The translations under genes were made by a program, and so were the position numbers. A stretch of 64,000 nt of DNA from Nematostella vectensis. Taxonomy: Eukaryota; Cnidaria; Anthozoa; Actiniaria; Edwardsiidae. The notes under the pieces were generated by a model. It made no database searches. It saw only the letters and a list, made by a program, of their open reading frames with translations, and was not told the origin of the DNA. Below are positions 1 to 12,800 of this stretch, in pieces (position 1 is the stretch's first letter; each line of letters begins with the position of its first letter). The DNA is taken from the NCBI RefSeq assembly GCF_932526225.1, contig NC_064038.1, forward strand, positions 3,782,001-3,846,000. The letters run 5' to 3'.

Positions 1-440
1 AAACAAGAAAGGATGGAAGAAGGGATTATAGTAAAGATAGAAAAAAAAAGTGATGATAGGAGCAACAGGCAGGGGCGGCGGAAGGGGAGGGGAAGGGGGG
101 GGCAACCCCCCACTTTTTAAGGGGGGGGGCAGCGCCCCTCTACTTTTCTGAGCGGATGTTTCTTTATATATGAACGTTTTTTTAACCAACAAATTTGTTG
201 AACGTTTTAAAATCCAGTGACGCATAAAAACCTAGGTTATCCCCCGCATTCTTATAAATTGCGCTTAAGAATTTGAGGCCAAAACCCTCCCTTCCCCCTG
301 AAACCACCTACCACCCCTCCCCCTAAAACCACTACCCACCCCTCCCCTCAACATTTGCCCCCCCTCCCTCCTCCCCCCCCCCCCCCACTCCACCGCCCCT
401 GGCAGGTGAGAGAAAGAAGCTACTAGATAGGGTAGTGTAC

Positions 441-3400
441 CTGTGCCTGCATGAAACTTGAGCTGGATGTATTTGCCAAAGCGACTTGAGTTGTCATTCA
501 TCAGGGTCTGGGCGTTACCGAATGACTCGAGAAGAGGGTTCACCTGGTAAGGTATAATCATTAACACTTAATAAAAGCCTAGAAAGAAATAAGTTATTCT
601 TAACCCATCCACTTTGAGTTAATTTTGTTGGTATTTCAAAATAATTCTGGACTTCATGTGCTAATGACTTGACATGTTAATATTTTAACAACTGCATAAT
701 GACTTGACATGTTAATATTTTAACAACTGCATCATTTCCTTAATATTACTTGCATGCCATTTTCTAATCCCTAGATTTAACCTTTAGTACAGGATCTGGT
801 GACCTTTAGTTTGCAATTATAAGTTTTGGAGATAGGGTTAAGGCCTGGCTAGACTATTACGTTTCGATCGCGTAAGGTGTGAAAGGTAAGGTGCGACATG
901 ATTCCTAAATGTTTCCCTAGTTTAGCCACTACCTAAAACATGTAGCGTGCGACAAAGTTTGTAGGGCGCGACACGAAAATGTTTCTCATTTATTTGTCGG
1001 TGCTAAAAGGTTTGGCGTGTGCTACAATGATTTTAAAGGTGGCTTAACTAGAAAAAAATGTCGCAGGACATATGGTGCACGCTACATGTCTCATAGTTTA
1101 ACCAGGCCTTTATATTTCTAAGGTGCATTTTATCGGGTATATATAGAGTTGAGGTAGAATGAGCGCAATATCTAGACTGAACTGTAGCAAATACGGAACT
1201 TATTCCCCGGATAAAAGAGAATTCAATGATGATGCAGAGACGCGCACGTGTTTCTATGCCATAAATGTTCAATGTCTTCTGGTGGCTACAGCACGAAAAC
1301 GTTCCTCACATTTGGTCTTCATATCGATTTCAGGTCGCACCATGAATTATATGGAAAGTATTGATTTAACTAAATCGTACAAGTGTATCGTACCTGTAGA
1401 ATCTGTTGCTCAAGCTGGGATGTTCCCTGGGAAAGCTCCACAAGCTGACAGATAATGAACTTTGTTGACTCAGTCTTGCCCGCTCCGCTCTCACCACTGC
1501 AACGAGATGTTACACATGTTACGTATCATCTATGATAACATGCTATTTTCCCCCACCAAAGTGTTAAATAATGCAAGAAGATATTATGTGTTCTGTGGAC
1601 CTGTTGGATATCATACCTTATGACGCATCATTGGTTCTGTGGACCTGTTGGATATCATACCTTATGACACAGCATTGGTTCTGTGGACCTGTTGGATATT
1701 ATACCTTATGACACAGCATTGGTTCTGTGGACCTGTGGGATATCATACCTTATGACACAGTATTGGTTCTGAGGACCTGTTGGATATTATACCTTATGAC
1801 ACAGCATTGGTTCTGTGGGCCCGTTGAGCCTTTGCCGAGCATCGCCTGGTATGCAGCGTCCGCCAATGCATAGATGTGAGGCGCAAGACTAGACTTGACC
1901 GCCATCTTGTACTGACTTGACACCTGAATGACATAACCAAAGTGATACACAAGCTTCTTTCTTTTTTTTTCTGTCTCATAGAGATGCGGAGGGCGTTGGG
2001 GAGGGGGGCTAAAACGTGTTATCATATTGTACTACGGACATTGTACTGGCATGGGATTCATCCTCTACTTTTTTATGGTTCTGCTAGAATTTGTTGTTGG
2101 TGAGATCATATAGAATAACAATGTATATTTAAAGTCATGCTTTGTTCTTCTGATGGTAAGGGGGGGGGAAGGGTGAAGCTTAAAGGAATAGGGGACTTGC
2201 GCTAAGAGATCACGTGACTGTAAAACAACAGCAACAAATAGCAACTTATTCAGCGCTTACAAAAAAGCCAGAATTTTTTTTTTCCAAAAATGGTTTAGTT
2301 TCAGTTAACCCTTTCACTCCTGTGAGAAAAACAGACTGAAAACAGAAACCTCCCCCCCCCCCTATTTCAAGTCCAACACTACCAGTTAAGCTAAGCTACC
2401 ACTGACCCAAGACGGTATACCTTGAAGATTTCAACAATGCCCTGCGGTTCCTTTTCTTTCTAGCGACGGCACGGCTACAGCCTGTAGCTTACAACAGTTT
2501 TGCTTGTAATTTGCCTAAAAATTACAGCTTTTTCACATCTGGAGAGTGCCTTAGGACATCATAAAGTCTATTTGGGCATAATTAATGCTAAGATTTTATT
2601 TTTTAGTCGTTCTCTGATGAGACGGGCGCATTTATTGCTGAATTTTTGGTTTGATTATTTTCTCTTAGCCCCCTATTTGGGGCTAACAACAAGACCGGTA
2701 AAACCGTGAACAGTGAACAATGGAATAACAACGCTTTTATGCTTTATGATTGCTGTTGTTGTTGTTGTTTCACGCGGCGAAATGCATTTTCGTTGGTTGT
2801 CTATTTCAAAACAAAAAATACCTTAAACCATATGATTTTTCTTAAGCCTAGACTTTAAGAATCCTTGTTGTGGAAATATAAACAACTTCACTATAATGAT
2901 ATGGCAAAGGACCGGGTACTCCCGCTAAAAAGTCGCGACGACATAGAATAACAAAATGAGTGTGGCCAACAGAAATTTCATCACCTAAGGGATAGCGAAA
3001 CGAGTAGTCACAAAAAGTTCAACCCTAAATCGGATTTTTTTTTTAGACTAGCGGAACCAGAAATCAATCTTTACACTGATAATATAGCTATATATAATAC
3101 ACCAAGAACTTTTCAGTTTCTTTGCAGGCGAAAGCTCGTTATAAACTGGGAAGGGATACGAACATTTAAAGTTTAGTTCTCCGCGTTATGGGATATTTTT
3201 ATATCTCTGGTATGCTCTAGTATTAAGGAGCTTTTGTTTACAAATTTCTTAGAGTAATTAAAACCGACAAGTAATTTAATTCATAGTTTGAGACATCTAT
3301 CAAAATGCAAATATCATAAAAATGCATTTTTCTTAAATTAAAAATTGACAAACCATGATGAAAATCAACAACAAAGATCACAGTATTTCTTAGAAAATAC

Positions 3401-3781
3401 TTCGATAATTGTAGATGAACTTAACAACCGAGCTCCGAAAGAAATATATTGTTGTTTGTCAAACTTTGAAGTACTTCCATTGAAGCACTAGATACTGGTA
3501 CTTACATTTTGACTGTAAATTGGCAAGGTCTTGAACGGGTTAACAGCAATTAGAATATCCCCGACGTACGTCTGCAGTGGAATGAAATACGTCAAATCCA
3601 ACAACCAGAATTTAACAATGTCCTGGGAGAAACTACGATACTGAAAAAAAGTTATCTTAAGCCTTAAACGTACGTAAATGATGTCTTGCTGGTAGCGAAG
3701 TTTGAGTTCGTGTAGGATAATTTCTGTTTCAAGTTCTGGAAGAGTCGCAAGATCGTTTGAGCGAGGAATTGACGCCGCCAT
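441..3781 (-). CDS. Unconventional myosin heavy chain, N-terminal motor exons (partial, runs off left edge)
   Basis: Five exons can be placed on the minus strand with matching phases: 3674-3781 (start), 3506-3571, 1793-1923, 1394-1496 and 441-543. Together they code for about 170 residues of an actin-based ATPase motor. Exon 2 carries [10 protein letters not shown]. Exon 4 carries the complete P-loop GESGAGKTE. Exon 5 carries switch [11 protein letters not shown], preceded by [12 protein letters not shown]. The protein begins almost directly with the motor (ATG at 3781, [16 protein letters not shown]), with no room in the first exon for an SH3-like N-terminal domain or a kinase domain. Motif wording ([17 protein letters not shown]) resembles class III-like unconventional myosins more than muscle myosin II, but the class cannot be fixed from the head fragment. 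The last junction seen is a GTAC donor at 440 in phase 1; the next exon lies outside the window. Intron 3 contains a 44-bp tandem repeat made from the end of exon 3. Confidence 0.92.
1591..1822. repeat. 44-bp tandem repeat derived from myosin exon 3 end and donor
   Basis: Starts recur at exact 44-base steps (1591, 1635, 1679, 1723, 1767) and the sixth register, 1811, lies inside myosin exon 3. Read on the minus strand each unit contains the exon sequence CAGAACCAATGCTGTGTCAT followed by AAG and a GTAT donor, so the last coding bases and the 5' splice site are repeated five times downstream of the true one. The copies differ by only a few substitutions. Confidence 0.93.
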
Positions 3782-3785
3782 GATT
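3774..3785 (-). promoter_or_regulatory. YY1-type motif overlapping the myosin start codon
   Basis: The minus strand reads AATCATGGCGGC across the initiator ATG at 3779-3781. This matches the AANATGGCGGC-type YY1 element that in animals often spans the first codons and helps set transcription start and initiation. The match is seen; function is inferred. Confidence 0.4.
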
Positions 3786-4467
3786 GTCGTTTCACCCTTC
3801 ACTTGTGATACCCCGTTGGTTTGTTATTGTATATAACAATAAAGCATTACTCATGCAAATTTTGATGCAATGTGAACGACTGGACCCTGGGCCTTTATGT
3901 TTATTTCATTTTCTTCAGCGCGGCGGTAGCCATTAATATGGACACACTCTTTGTTTAAAGAACCTTTTTCATAAGAAATGTCCAGCCTGAGATTTCGCCA
4001 AATGTTAAGGACATTCCTTGGCTCAGATACCGGCAAAATAATGTTTTGTTAGTGTCCAGCGTTTTAAAATGCAAAATCAAATTGTGTAGAAACATTTTTC
4101 AGAGGGGGGAGGGGTTAATAGGTTTCTTGTAAAAGGAGGGTTAATTTGGATACCTGATACGGTGTGACTCAAGCGCTTAGAACTAAAAACACAAGGGCTT
4201 TTTCATGTCGGTAATTGCTTGAATAAACTCCGGACCTTTTCATGTCGCAGACAGTAAGAGGAGCTTCTTTCCAAACCCTTTTTGTCGCTAGATAAGAGTG
4301 CAGTAGTGTACAAATCCCAACAAAACCATAATAAATCAAGCTTTAAATAATAGAATGTTGCAGTAGTTATAGTACTTTCAGTTTAAGTTTCTCCCTTTCG
4401 TCTTACCTTAGTTCGACTTTGTTCCCCCTCGTTATCAAAGTCTAAATGACATATAAGCCTACTAGTG

Positions 4468-4775
4468 GATCATCAGCTGTTCTCCGCCACCTCTTCCCTA
4501 AGCCCTATTTGCCCAGCTGTGGCTATTTGATCTTCTTGAAGGAAGCCTGTAAGACGTAGTATAATCTCTGCATGTCCTTCCGCTGTTATTTGCGACCTCT
4601 TCCACTCAGCCTTATTTGTCCAGCTGGTGCTATTTGATCTTCTCGGGTAGCAAGAGGTGTCTGAGCCTTCGGCCTTTTGACGTAGTCAAATCATCAGCTG
4701 TTCTTTGACACCTCTTCCACTAAACCCTATTCGTTCAAATGTGGTTATTTGTCCTTCTCGAGTGCCATGTGTTGT
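4468..4775 (+). repeat. Three degenerate ~110-bp repeats upstream of the astacin gene
   Basis: Blocks starting near 4470, 4575 and 4688 share the order: a cagctgttct- or cgctgttatt-type segment, acctcttcc, a ccctatt or cttattt segment, a segment ending in tggctattt or a variant, then gatcttct or a variant. They end about 100 bases before the first astacin exon and so lie in its likely promoter. The stretch 3786-4467 shows nothing else I can name. Confidence 0.55.
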
Positions 4776-4873
4776 CTGAGCTGCCCAGATTGCACTGCTC
4801 ATCTTAAGTACGACAGGAGTGCTAGTCTGCTTCCATTTCGCACTGTTCTAATCAATTATACATTGACTAAAAG

Positions 4874-7800
4874 ATGCGGAATTTCATCCTCTTTGTACTC
4901 GTGACCACTGCCTTTGCTGTGAATCCTGAGGGTAAGTACTGGAAACTGTTTACTTCTTTCGCAAACATGTTCTTATTTATCTTATTTATTTTGTAATGTA
5001 GGCTATGTTAGGGCCCTTTCACTAAGATAGAGATTGTTAATAACTTTTCACTTATTTAATCATCAAACCAAATCCCCTCCTAGATATCCCTCATTTAACT
5101 AGCATTAATGCCTTCCTGAAAAAAAAAACGCAAACCCTTTTGTAAATGCAATGTTTGAATTCATCTTTACTCACACATTAAATAAACTAACATAACCTCA
5201 AACCATCTTATCTAATCTGACCTTACCCAAGCTAACTCACTCCCGCGCCACTTTGTCCAGCTTTGCCACGTCTCGCCTCGCCTTAAGCTCTATACCCTCT
5301 AGTCTCCCCTGACAACCTCTCACTTCGATTCGACCAACAATACGTCAACTCATCTTGTATAGCCTTATTGAACCTCCCTTAACATACACTTACCTTACCT
5401 CATACATAATCTATTCTATTCTAAGATCTTTTACCTCGCCTTATCTTAACTTAAACATAAAGTTATCTACCTAAACTAGACCAATTCATTTATTTCCGGC
5501 TGAGCACATCTTACGCTAACCTCACTTTACCTCAATTATCTTGATACACTTGACTGCGCACGCAAGTGCGGCCTAGCTCGATTAGCTCCTCAACTCATGT
5601 GCCGCACCGAACCATTGAACCCCATTGGCATGCAGCCCTAGGTTTATTTCCAAATCAAAGGCATTTTGTTGTTGTTCATCTCATCATTCACTTTGTTCGT
5701 TTCTGGCAAATCCCATAGAAAATGAAGGGGGCCCTGATCTGTTCGAAGGAGACATAAAGCTTGACCCTGCTCAGCGTTGGGCGCTGCTGGATGGCATGGG
5801 CCTAGGCGAGACGGGACTGCGCGGTTCTATGATAGGCAATCAATGGCCCGGAGGTCTGGTTCCCTACACCATTGATGCAAGTCTTAGTAGGTGTTTCTTC
5901 TTTACTGATACCATTCTTCTTGGGCCTTGGCAAGCTGGGGGTGAACCAAAGCAATTGTAACGGCAAAGGCATGGGAATTTTATTCAGGATTTTCTGTTCT
6001 TGCGTGTGGGCAAACTATTTTCGTCCATATTTGTCTCAGATATGATGTTTATGACATATTTACTAGAACAGATTTCGCACAAAGTCTGCCTACACTCAGT
6101 TATTGTTGGTTGTCTCACACACAAAAGAAATCATATACACGTGAAGACACATTTCATATCTCAGCTTAGGAAGTTCCCCAAGACGCTCTAATAGGCCCTG
6201 CGCTACGCTGTGCTTGGTGTAACCGTAAGGACAGGCATATAGAAACTGGTTTTTGACATCCCTGTTCATGGGAATCCGAATTTGGCTCGAACTTTTGGTT
6301 AATATATATATATATATATATATATAAATTCAAAAAAGAACCGGATGAGGAAAACGGAATAACTTTGAGTTAGCAGGAAGTTCATGTTATCAAGGATTCA
6401 AATTGTAGGGATAAATAAAATGTGTACAGTAAACATGACGCTAAACCCTTGAAGCCACAAAATTCTTACAATGTGTTTCCCATTTCAGAAAAGTATTCTG
6501 ATATAGTATCTGTGATAATGGAAGGCATGCGCGAATGGTCTTCCAAGACTTGCATTAAATTCAAGAAGAGAACGAATGAGCGCGGCTATATCAATTTCAA
6601 GTCGGGTTTTGGGTGAGTATATGAGTCATGAGGTATGATCATATGTACAAGTTGATATCTAACCTACGTGGCAAGCGCAAGGGACTTAGGGAAACTGGGG
6701 GTAAGAAACCGCGTGAGGATGGGAAAACGAAAACTTAAAGAGCTCTCCAATCTTTTTGCGCGACCATATCCTCCCCTACCCTTTGCTTAGCAGGCTAATT
6801 TATCTTATGATCTTTATATCTTATATCTTTATCTTTATATCTTAGCTTTATACATGACAAAGGGTAGGTTGGGGTATACGTTTTTGTAATTCCAATAATG
6901 AATCGTTTATCCATTGTACGACTGATCTGATCCGTTTGTTTTAAAACAGCTGCTTTTCCAATCTTGGTTACCTTGGAATTAAACAGGATATAGTGCTTGG
7001 TCAGGGATGCTGGAAGAAGGGAATTGTCGCCCATGAAATAGGTATGCTTACTGTACTCACGTCTGGCTCTCCGTCTGTCCGTCCGTCTATCCTTGACTTT
7101 GTGACCTTGTCCTGCAAGAGTAGTCGCTCTGACCACTACTAGAACAGTATTGCGTGACCAGTATTCCATTGCGTTACATGCTCTGTATGGGCAGTCACGC
7201 TCTTATTGTGATCAGCACCACTATATTGCGTGACTAGTATTGTTTTGCGTTACAGCACACGCGCTTGGATTCTTGCATGAGCAGTCACGCCCAGACCGTG
7301 ACCAATACGTCACTATTGTCTGGAACAACATTGCGGACGGTGAGTGGGGGATTTCAATGGGATTAATGAGAATTAAATAGAGTTGCTGAAAATTTAACCG
7401 TTACCGCGAAAAACGCCTATTTTTAACCGTTAACTGCGACCCTCTAAATGAGCATTTTATTCTGAAGATAAGAATTCCATAATTTATTCTGTCACTAATG
7501 GAATTATTTTCATTGTTGAATTAGGCAAAATCGACCAATTTAAAATATACGGATCTATTGACTCCCTGGGAACTCCTTATGACTACGGATCCGTCATGCA
7601 CTACGCGCCTAGAGCATTTACCAAGAATGGACAACCTACAATTGTGCCGAAGCAATCTGGTGTGAGCATGTTTGTCTTATGTGCATTAGTGGGCAAAAAT
7701 GAAAGTCTCAAGTTGTATTATATGAACAAGAGTGTAAGCTTGCAATACTTATTAGGCCTCTTATTTATCAAACTCCATCCGCGCCTGGATGGTATAAATT

Positions 7801-8561
7801 TATAAACTTTCATTACTGATGAAAGATGACATGATTAATGTGTTTTGCAGTCAGAGGGAACAGCTTAAACCAGGTTTCAAAGTGCTGCAGAACAAGAACA
7901 TTTTTGTAAGGAAATCCATACAGTTCACAAAAAAGGGTTCCGGGCTAGTGACTAGAGTGGCACGAGTACTTCAACCACGTCCCTCGATTTTCCAGTCCCC
8001 CCTCCCTCCCCGACACACACACACCACCGCCAGTCCCGACTTTTGTTTATTTGCAGGTTCGGATAGGGCAGCGGGAAGGTGTTAGTGCAATTGATGCCAA
8101 ACAAATGGATCTGCTATACAAGAGGCAGTGTTCTGGGGGCGGAGACGGTGGATGTATGTACAAAAAATACCTGCTTTTCAACAAAGACTTCACAATACGA
8201 CGAGCGCTACCGTGGATACCTTGATAGTTTTGTGAGCCAGTAAGCCAATTAGGATGTGAGAAACGTGCTATCTGACTGGCACCAACGTCACTAGCCAATC
8301 TGGGTGGCAAACAAATACTTCAATCAGAATACGATGGAATCCTCCAGTTATCAAATAAGTGTCAATCAAAACTGCGGCCTCCATGGTGGCCACGGTAGCG
8401 CGCGATGCCCTAGAACAATTTTGACCATTAGCAATTTTGCATTTTCAGCAGACTGTTTCGACAAGCATCATAGCTGCAGCGATTTGCTCAAATACTGCAA
8501 AGCGGCCCACATGGCCAAATGGCTGAAAACTAACTGCAAGAAAACGTGCGGCCACTGCTGA
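4874..8561 (+). CDS. Secreted astacin-family zinc metalloprotease with C-terminal ShK-type domain
   Basis: Eight exons with compatible phases: 4874-4931, 5719-5886, 6489-6612, 6950-7041, 7256-7339, 7525-7661, 8057-8153 and 8449-8561, giving about 290 residues. Exon 1 codes for a signal peptide ([15 protein letters not shown]). Exon 2 holds a short propeptide and the start of the catalytic domain ([11 protein letters not shown]). The zinc site [13 protein letters not shown] is split between exons 4 and 5 and is intact: three His, the catalytic Glu and the family-specific Glu. Exon 6 carries the Met-turn SVMHY with its Tyr. Exon 8 is a 36-residue ShK-type module with six cysteines (DCFD, SCSD, YCK, NCK, TCG, HC) ending at TGA. 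Astacin plus ShK is common in cnidarians, where such enzymes act in gland and nematocyst secretions, digestion and morphogen processing; which applies here cannot be read from sequence. No CUB or EGF module follows. A possible AATAAA lies at 9044-9049. Confidence 0.95.
5215..5545 (+). repeat. Pyrimidine-rich degenerate repeat in astacin intron 1
   Basis: The stretch is dominated by loosely repeated CTTACCT, CCTCACT and CTAACTC words with almost no G. No clear period; it looks like an old decayed simple repeat. It carries no exon that joins the gene in phase. Confidence 0.4.
6301..6325. repeat. (TA)n microsatellite in astacin intron 2
   Basis: About twelve uninterrupted TA dinucleotides, followed at once by A/T-rich sequence. 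Confidence 0.9.
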
Positions 8562-9827
8562 CCGGTATGTATCGCAGTCGTTGAATCAAGCCAGCTAGCC
8601 ATTGAGCCGCGGTACGTGCCATGCCAGCGTTAGTGAGGCGCCTAAGACGTCGACTGGAAATAGAACCTGGCTAAGTACTTAGGTTTCTTTCGTATTGACA
8701 TAAATGTTTAGCCACTATTTTTTTTTTTTTTTGAAGGCGAAATTCATTATCAAAAATGTCTGTAGAAATACTTATCAATCTCCTATTTCTTTTTACTTTA
8801 GCCCGGATAAAATTGGTTTGAATTAGAAATATAATATTAACCTTTCTTCAGAACATATAACTTGTACAATTTTAAAGTCTAAACAAAGTTTTCCATAGCA
8901 CGAGACTTTACCTTGGTTTGACGTTTTCGCGACCGAAGAAGGAAAGCGTGAATTCTTGAGCATTCACTTTCCAAGGGTTCGGGTGAATCCTTAAAGGATA
9001 GATGACAAGAAATTGCAAAAGTATTTGCTGCATGGGTCATTTCAATAAATCAATTTTATGATTTGAAACCAACAGGTCATGACCAGGCTTCTATCGAGGT
9101 ACCGGAATGCCGTGTCAAGCGCAAGGATTTTAATGATAAAATGCAATATGATACGAAAATCGGATAATAAAATTGTTGATCTGTTGCTTGAGTTGCTTCT
9201 TGGAGGTCCCATCACTTCTTCTTTTTCCATTTTTTTTATTACAAAAGTTATTGGTCCAAAAAGTTAAACCCCCTTTTCAGTCATACTTTGTTCATGTCGA
9301 TTTATATAGATATTCTTGCCGAGTACCTCAGCGAAGGTTAAGGGTGTTCGGGAAAAGCAACAACATATGGCTGAAAAAAGAAATGTTTTAACGCTAAATT
9401 TCTGACAAAAAATATTTTACCACTTTGAAGTTTGGAAATATAGAATAAAATACGTGTTCGCATTTTTTTATTTATAACTTTATTCTTATAGACATAATTT
9501 TAAATATTGATTTCCTATGAATATATAACATATAGCAATAAATGGGAAAGCGTAAAGCATAATAATAGCGCTTAATACGCCCTTAATTTATACAGCGGCT
9601 TGTCTCTGCTGGATTTTCTTTTTTTAAATATTGCATCAATTCCACTGAAATAAAATGAAATAAAAGTGTTTACTATCTTACAATGTAAGACTATTTGCCT
9701 TGTATGACTCACTGTGCAAAAATACGTGAAAGGTTTTGAATTACAAGCTGTGTCTTAAGATTAATCCACTAAAGAGATTTATAACATCATATGTAAGTTA
9801 AAGGTAGTGGTTTCTCACGTCTTCATG
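8562..9827. other. Convergent intergenic stretch
   Basis: Lies between the convergent 3' ends of the astacin and the LDLR-A/CUB gene. It is A/T-rich with no supported exon on either strand. Possible poly(A) signals are AATAAA on plus at 9044-9049, and TTTATT (AATAAA on minus) at 9467-9472 and 9479-9484, the latter two suitable for the CUB gene. Short open frames near 9040-9390 have no recognisable content. Confidence 0.5.
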
Positions 9828-12800
9828 CTACAATATACTCACGTGTGCTTTGTATCGCAACTTGAATCCTCGCTTGTTGTTGTGGTTATCTGAGTTGAAT
9901 ACTATAATCAGGACGTTCCCCTTGATGTCTAGTGTCACGGGGTAGATATAGGAGCCACAGTGCCGGCATCCCACTTGGTTATACAGACGATCCATAAACA
10001 TGAGATAATCAAACCTGAATTTGAAGAAACATAAATAAATACATTAAAACCCGGGTAACTTGAATTATTCCATTTCCATTTCTACCTTCAAGTTTCCCCG
10101 AGATGAAGTTTATCCAGTCATTTCCTGGATACTCTCTTTTAATTACTTCAATTTATAACAAACACCACGGAACTGACCCCTGAAGTATATAGGATAAGAA
10201 TTTCCTTTGCCGACAGGTGTTCTTTGCTTTAAAAAAAAAAAAAAAACAAACGCAAAGAAAGTCACTAATCTTAGCCGCGTTGACATCGACAAAAAAGGGG
10301 CACTACTTACGAGCAGTGACGGTCCGGCTCCAGACGCAGCGTTTCTATGACAACACTGATCACGTGATAGTAGCTCGGTAGACTGATGACCCACTTGCAG
10401 TGCGTATCAGAGGGGTAGGGTCGGGGGTGGTTTGGTGACATTATAAGACCCTCGCGAGCCGTCAGGACACCCCCGCATCGTCTTAACTCTGTGCGAATAA
10501 AAGGAGTCATAAAAGGAATTTTCTTTTAATAAATAAATCATTCGTTAAATGTTAACATCATTGGCTCTAATGGCTTTTAAGTACTGCAATCATTTTCTTG
10601 ATGTTTTCCTCGTTGTTTTCCTCTCGTTGTTTTACTGGAAGCAAGCGTAGGAGCTAGTGCAAAGACAATCGAAGCGAAAACCGGTCAAACAAAAATGCAA
10701 AATAATGCTGTGTTCGCGTCTCAGTGAGAACCAGACAATAACTCGAATAGTGTCAAATAATCAGGATGGAGAATTCGAGGCGTTAGAGGTAACTCGGCAT
10801 TTATTCGAGCAATTCGCCGTATTTGACGCATACTCCGTCGCCACCACTTTGAACTAGACAAAAAATCCAATTTGAAATCGAATAGCCTTGTTAGATAGTA
10901 CAACGTGATCGACTTAAAGGCATAGATGAGACGCCCTAGGCAGCCCCCTCAGAATACAGATTAGATCTAAACTGTTTGTTTTCGTGAAAAAAAAGGGGGG
11001 GGGGGAGCGGAAGAAATCTCCCTGTAGCAAAGAGGAGAGTAATCCCCAGGTTACCTCCCTGCGTGCGCCCCTACGCCCAACCACCTATTAAGAGGTCTTA
11101 CCTGGTGTTGTACTTGGTGTTGTACTTAACGCACGAGTCAACATCATCTTTCGTGTAGGTAATCTAGTAGAATGTCTTTTAGTAGTAGGTCTTTTAGTAG
11201 GATATCTTTTAGTGGTAGCTTTAGTAGTTGATGGCATTCTCGTCGGCTCATCCAATCTAGCAGTAGACGTTAATAATGTCGATAACATATTTGAAGTTGT
11301 CAGTCGATTCGTAGGCATCGTTCGACTAGGAATTAATGATGACCGACTAGCTTCCGATGATTTTATATACGTTCGAGTACTAGTCGTTAATTTTCGACTA
11401 GATACCGAGATTGTCAAACTAACCGCAGTCGTTGTTCCACTATTTCCTGATGTTTTCCGACTTGTTTCCGAGGTTGGCCGTATATTCGAAAATGTTTTTC
11501 GACTGGTTGCCGATGTTTTCAAACCTGTTTCCGATATGTTACGATGGGTAGGCGATGTTGTCCAACTGGCTGTCGATATTGTCCCTATAGTCACTGTGGT
11601 TGGTTTAGCAGAGTTCGTATCTCCGATCGTAGTCCGGACGGTAACCGTGCTTGAGTTTGTTGTCGTTAATCTCGGCTTAACCGTACTCGGGATTGGTGTA
11701 GTCCGCAGGAACGTTCTTTGTGTTGAGAGCACCACTGGTGATAGTATACCCGCTGGTTTGGTAAAGTTCATGGTTTCCGAAGTTGCTTTCGTTGGGGTGG
11801 TCGTAGCACGAGGAGTCGTTCTTCCTGACACTTGTGTAGCAGCGCTTGGTGCTAGTTAAAACGACACTTATCGGACAAAGTGATAATTATATTTACTGCC
11901 TAGACGGTGTTTGACGTGGTAATGATAGCACTTCATGCAGTAATATTGGTGGTGTGATCAGGGGGTGTAGGGTGTTGAGATTGATTATTTTGTGGGTATA
12001 GCTGTAGTTGTTGAGGGTTGAAGATGATGCTGAAAGTAATGATGATTTATGATGATACTGTGCGATCGAGAAATCGTGATCATGTGATAATGATGATTGT
12101 GTTGATGACGATAATGATGATAGTGTTGATAATGATTGTAGTGACAATGATGATAATGATAATGTTATGATAATGATAATGATAGAAACAGAAATAATCT
12201 AGGGTGGCGTCGAGCCGGGCACTGTCCCATATTTTCAGAAATTCTTCTTAAAAATAGATAGAAATTATTCTTTTTCATTAATTTTAATTAATCAAAATTC
12301 TTGCTTCGGCCCTCTGTTATGGGAACTCCTGGATCCGCCCCTATTTACTGCAGTGATGATGATGATGATGATGATGATGATATTGATGATGATGATGATG
12401 AAGATGTTTCTATAAATCGATACCACTAACCGCATCCTCTTTCGTCACTTTCGTCCCCGCAGTCATCATCAAGATCGCATACGAGAGCCCCGCTAATACA
12501 TCGACCATTTGCGCATCTGAAATCGCCTGCTTTACAAGTAAACATCGCTGGAACATGAGAAAAAAACAATAACGGTGTTATTAGACTAATAGGGGGAGGC
12601 CGCAAATATTACTAGGTCCCCTGCATCAATAGGCGACTTTACACTATCTACAAATCCGCTTGCGCTACGGCTTTTGGCGGAACAAACAACAAAAAGCAAT
12701 TTATTTAGCTCTTATCGAATCACCCAGAAAGGCCTTATTTTCATTGGAAGATTTTAAACACTAGAGAACGACGAAAAAATATTTTTGTAAAATAAATATA

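Noticed and set aside
7849-7920. Possible extra astacin exon after the acceptor ttttgcag at 7842-7849
   Set aside because: In the frame required by the previous exon it hits TAA within six codons; skipping to the exon at 8057 keeps the frame and the conserved order.
11212-11859. 215-codon plus-strand frame
   Set aside because: Exact antisense of the Thr/Ser-rich exon of the LDLR-A/CUB gene; the Thr codons read as Val/Gly/Cys-type codons on the other strand. The minus frame joins its neighbours in phase.
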